Shown one piece after another: positions 61,889 to 64,000 of a DNA stretch of 64,000 nucleotides. The notes beneath the pieces were generated by a model, which was given only the letters and a program-made list of their open reading frames with translations, made no database searches and had not been told where the DNA came from. Both the position numbers and the translations under genes were made by a program. Positions within the stretch are counted from its first letter, which is position 1. Each line of letters opens with the position of its first letter. The DNA comes from Desulfovermiculus sp041686195 (GTDB lineage: Bacteria; Desulfobacterota; Desulfovibrionia; Desulfovibrionales; Desulfothermaceae): NCBI GenBank assembly GCA_041686195.1, contig JAWLEI010000001.1, positions 151,759 to 215,758 on the forward strand, written 5' to 3'.

Positions 61889-63691
61889 TCACTGATTGCT
61901 GGTGAGCGCAAAAACAGTATTCGCCTGCTGATGTGTATAACCTTGTGCCCCAATTACGCGGGTCAGCGAATCGTTAGTTTTATCAAAATACAGCATTGGC
62001 CGCTCTGACACAGGCACAACACAGATCTTTGTGCCGCTTCCTGTGCTGATGAAAAAACTGTCCACATCCTCGGCCAGGGTTTTGTATATCTCCCTGTCCG
62101 GAATGATCAGGTAATCCGTTTTTGCTGGCAGCACCAGGACATCCCTGACTTTTTCCAGACCTTGCACACTATAATCGCTTGATCCGTTGGAGGCAGTAAA
62201 CAAATGTCCAAAGTCCTGATTGAGCCCCTTGCCAACACCATAAATCTGATAGTCCTGAAGATAGTACGACAGATGGCGAAAGCTCCCCGAGCCATCAGGA
62301 AAGGCAAGAATCGCGGTTGAATCCGGTTCAAACTCTTCAATACAATCGATGATCTGCTTCCAGTGTTCATCGTTTCTGTCCACATCGAACTGGCGCATAT
62401 GGTTTGTCAGCTCATCACCCTGCTTCTCGGACAGATATTTCAGCGGGGGAAGGGAGGAAAAGAACTCAGTAACCATGCCGGAATCGCGCCTCTCCTTTGT
62501 TGTATTCACCAGACCATACGCCAGCTGAGGGAGATATAAAGACCCCGCTGTATTCGCTACCAGGAGCAGAACGATCAAGGTGAGAACCAGGAGCTTGACC
62601 GGGAACAGCATCCCTTTTTCTTTTATTGTATCTACAATATGCAGTTCCCGGCATCGTGCGGCCAGGGCGTTCATGGCCAGACCGGCCCAGAGAAAGCCCA
62701 GGGGCAGAACAAGGAGCACGTATCCAAGCTGACCAGTGTGGATAAGCACATAGGTGCCCAGAGAGGGAACAAGCCAGAGGAGGAAAAATTTCCAGTCCCA
62801 GGGCGTAAGGACCGAAAAGGGCCTGCCCCGCAACAGGTGACCCAGGGCGATAACAATCAGGCCGGCGTTCACTCCGACGAAAATACCTGCGGCCACAAAG
62901 GCTGTATTGCGCAGCAGGCCGAACGGATTATGCGAAAACACGGATGTGGGTGCCACCGCCAGACTGGCCAGACTGGCTGAGGCCCGGAAGTATGCCAAGG
63001 GATCTCCAGCCAAAAGAAACAAAGGGATCAGCCAGGCCAGGTTGCCGGCGACCAGCAGGGCCCCGGCCCGGAGACGCTGCGTCCAGGGAAAGGACCAGGC
63101 TATAAAAAGCCACAATGGAATGAGAAAAAGGGCTCCACTTTGGCGGACCGATCCAAGAAGGACAAGAAGCACTGTGGCTAAATACAAGAACCAGTTGGAG
63201 CTGTCTGCTCTGGCCCGGTAGCCGGCCCAGAGGAAAAAGAGGGCCAGGGCCATGGCCAGCGAATAACCAAGGGCAACCTCGCTGTAATACCAAACAACCG
63301 GCGAAAGGCCAAAGGCCAGTGCAGTGACCAGAGCATACACCCAGGGCATAAAGCGGGTAGCCAAAAGATAGAGAGCGGCCGGGGCGAGAGCTCCACTTAC
63401 TGTGCTGAGCAGGGTGAAGCTCATGTTTGCATCCCCAGTGAGGTGGTTTAAAAGCCACCCCAGGGCCACGTACCCAATATATCCCGGCGGATGAGGCTGA
63501 TGATGCTCAAGGCTGAACAGGTTTGTCCCCAAGGCATAGTTCACCGCATCCCAATTGACCAGAAACTCTGCCCGGCAGGGAAGGCGGAGAGCCAGGAAAA
63601 ACAGGGCGATACCCAGAGCCGACAACAAAGCGGTGTGCGGTGTCAACCTAGCCTGCAATGCAGATACCCAGTCCCTGCGTAAAATCTTCAT
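61889..63691 (-). CDS. Membrane glycosyltransferase-like protein (GT39/DUF2723 type)
   Basis: A 600-residue protein with about eleven hydrophobic segments and an early loop NWDAVNYALGTNLFSLEHHQPHPPGY, whose acidic residues and His-Pro pattern fit GT-C/GT39-like lipid-linked sugar transferases (DUF2723-type). The last 200 residues form a soluble extracytoplasmic domain. It probably attaches sugars to an envelope component. Start 63691 follows GGGAGGA; the frame extends to 63715. Confidence 0.7.
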   Translation of the reverse strand: MKILRRDWVSALQARLTPHTALLSALGIALFFLALRLPCRAEFLVNWDAVNYALGTNLFSLEHHQPHPPGYIGYVALGWLLNHLTGDANMSFTLLSTVSGALAPAALYLLATRFMPWVYALVTALAFGLSPVVWYYSEVALGYSLAMALALFFLWAGYRARADSSNWFLYLATVLLVLLGSVRQSGALFLIPLWLFIAWSFPWTQRLRAGALLVAGNLAWLIPLFLLAGDPLAYFRASASLASLAVAPTSVFSHNPFGLLRNTAFVAAGIFVGVNAGLIVIALGHLLRGRPFSVLTPWDWKFFLLWLVPSLGTYVLIHTGQLGYVLLVLPLGFLWAGLAMNALAARCRELHIVDTIKEKGMLFPVKLLVLTLIVLLLVANTAGSLYLPQLAYGLVNTTKERRDSGMVTEFFSSLPPLKYLSEKQGDELTNHMRQFDVDRNDEHWKQIIDCIEEFEPDSTAILAFPDGSGSFRHLSYYLQDYQIYGVGKGLNQDFGHLFTASNGSSDYSVQGLEKVRDVLVLPAKTDYLIIPDREIYKTLAEDVDSFFISTGSGTKICVVPVSERPMLYFDKTNDSLTRVIGAQGYTHQQANTVFALTSNQ

Positions 63692-64000
63692 TCCTCCCAC
63701 TTTTCGGTCGACCACGTGGCAGACTCTCCTTTGTATAATGTCGAGCTCGCTGGCTTTGTTTTCCTGTGGAGCGCAGATATGATTTCGGCTTCAAAGCATG
63801 GATAAGCAAAAAATAAGAGCATGATGTGTGCCAAATCATAGTATTTTTTCTGCCAAATCGGCAAGGTGTATTCTGTGGCGATATTCCTGAATGTTTTCCC
63901 GGGAGATGAATGGGTTCCAGACATTTTCCTGAGAGTGGAAAAACATCGTCCCCCGGATCTTTGCCGCATAATGACCCATGTGTCATATGCGCACACTTAA
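63692..64000. other. Upstream region with no supported gene
   Basis: Open frames on the minus strand at 63648-63986 and 63688-63996 have no family resemblance and run into the glycosyltransferase start. No clear promoter or RNA is seen. Confidence 0.4.

Noticed and set aside
63648..63986. A 112-codon minus-strand frame upstream of the glycosyltransferase
   Set aside because: It overlaps the glycosyltransferase start and shows no domain or signal.

Overview
The window reads as a chromosomal segment of a halophilic or haloalkaliphilic sulfate-reducing deltaproteobacterium (Desulfovibrionales, perhaps Desulfohalobiaceae or a relative). This placement is inference. It rests on a sarcosine/dimethylglycine N-methyltransferase (glycine betaine synthesis, typical of halophiles), paired cytosolic and periplasmic CbiK chelatases as described in Desulfovibrio, many TRAP transporters, DsrE and ferredoxin-type genes, and moderately GC-rich coding sequence. 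The run of 100 N shows a draft scaffold. No rRNA, tRNA, CRISPR array, complete IS or prophage was seen.

Layout. 1-2255: the end of tamB. 2256-3468: intergenic DNA with two repeat elements, an AT-rich block, a good sigma-70 promoter and a leader of about 400 nt before metK. 3469-7732: methyl-cycle genes (metK, PfkB/adenosine-kinase-like, betaine-forming methyltransferase, short MetE-like protein). 7787-14092 (minus): a MrfA-like helicase fused to a MrfB-like exonuclease, co-directional with a sigma-54 two-component pair, then an FmdB zinc ribbon protein. 14352-16571: class II aldolase and two unknown genes. 16603-19537 (minus): an iron-chelate/B12-type ABC importer. 19816-23336: DsrE protein, a fused HisH-HisF enzyme resembling eukaryotic HIS7, and a DUF4139 protein. 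23553-27123 (minus): FKBP isomerase, unknown protein, globin-PsiE fusion, EamA transporter. 27281-39229: a catabolic cluster with GntR regulator, 5-oxoprolinase pxpABC, two complete TRAP transporters, YcsI-family protein, DUF2848 protein and MBL hydrolase, pointing to import and use of 5-oxoproline or related amides/carboxylates.

39676-40122: a compact transcription unit with a consensus promoter, a 61-residue protein and a strong terminator. 40159-44591 (minus): ferredoxin-like protein behind an FNR-type palindrome, a decayed PAS/REC gene, an HD-GYP response regulator and a KefB-type antiporter. 44893-46677: two DUF1538 membrane proteins plus a PII-like protein. 46771-55047: a defence region with a deleted VapBC pair and a three-gene type III restriction system (Mod, RhuM, Res). 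55048-60605 (minus): ferredoxin, acetyltransferase, cytosolic CbiK, an assembly gap, and a cobalamin-riboswitch-controlled operon of periplasmic CbiK and TonB receptor. 60801-63691: a relic of an MBL gene, a zinc ribbon protein, a secreted low-complexity protein behind a sigma-54-type promoter, and a membrane glycosyltransferase.

The most unusual observations are the MrfA-MrfB fusion, the HIS7-like HisHF, the globin-PsiE fusion, the DUF1538/PII module, the RhuM-containing type III system with an AT-rich methylase target-recognition segment, a repeat family with compensatory changes, and a terminal-inverted-repeat hairpin inside the cobalamin riboswitch.
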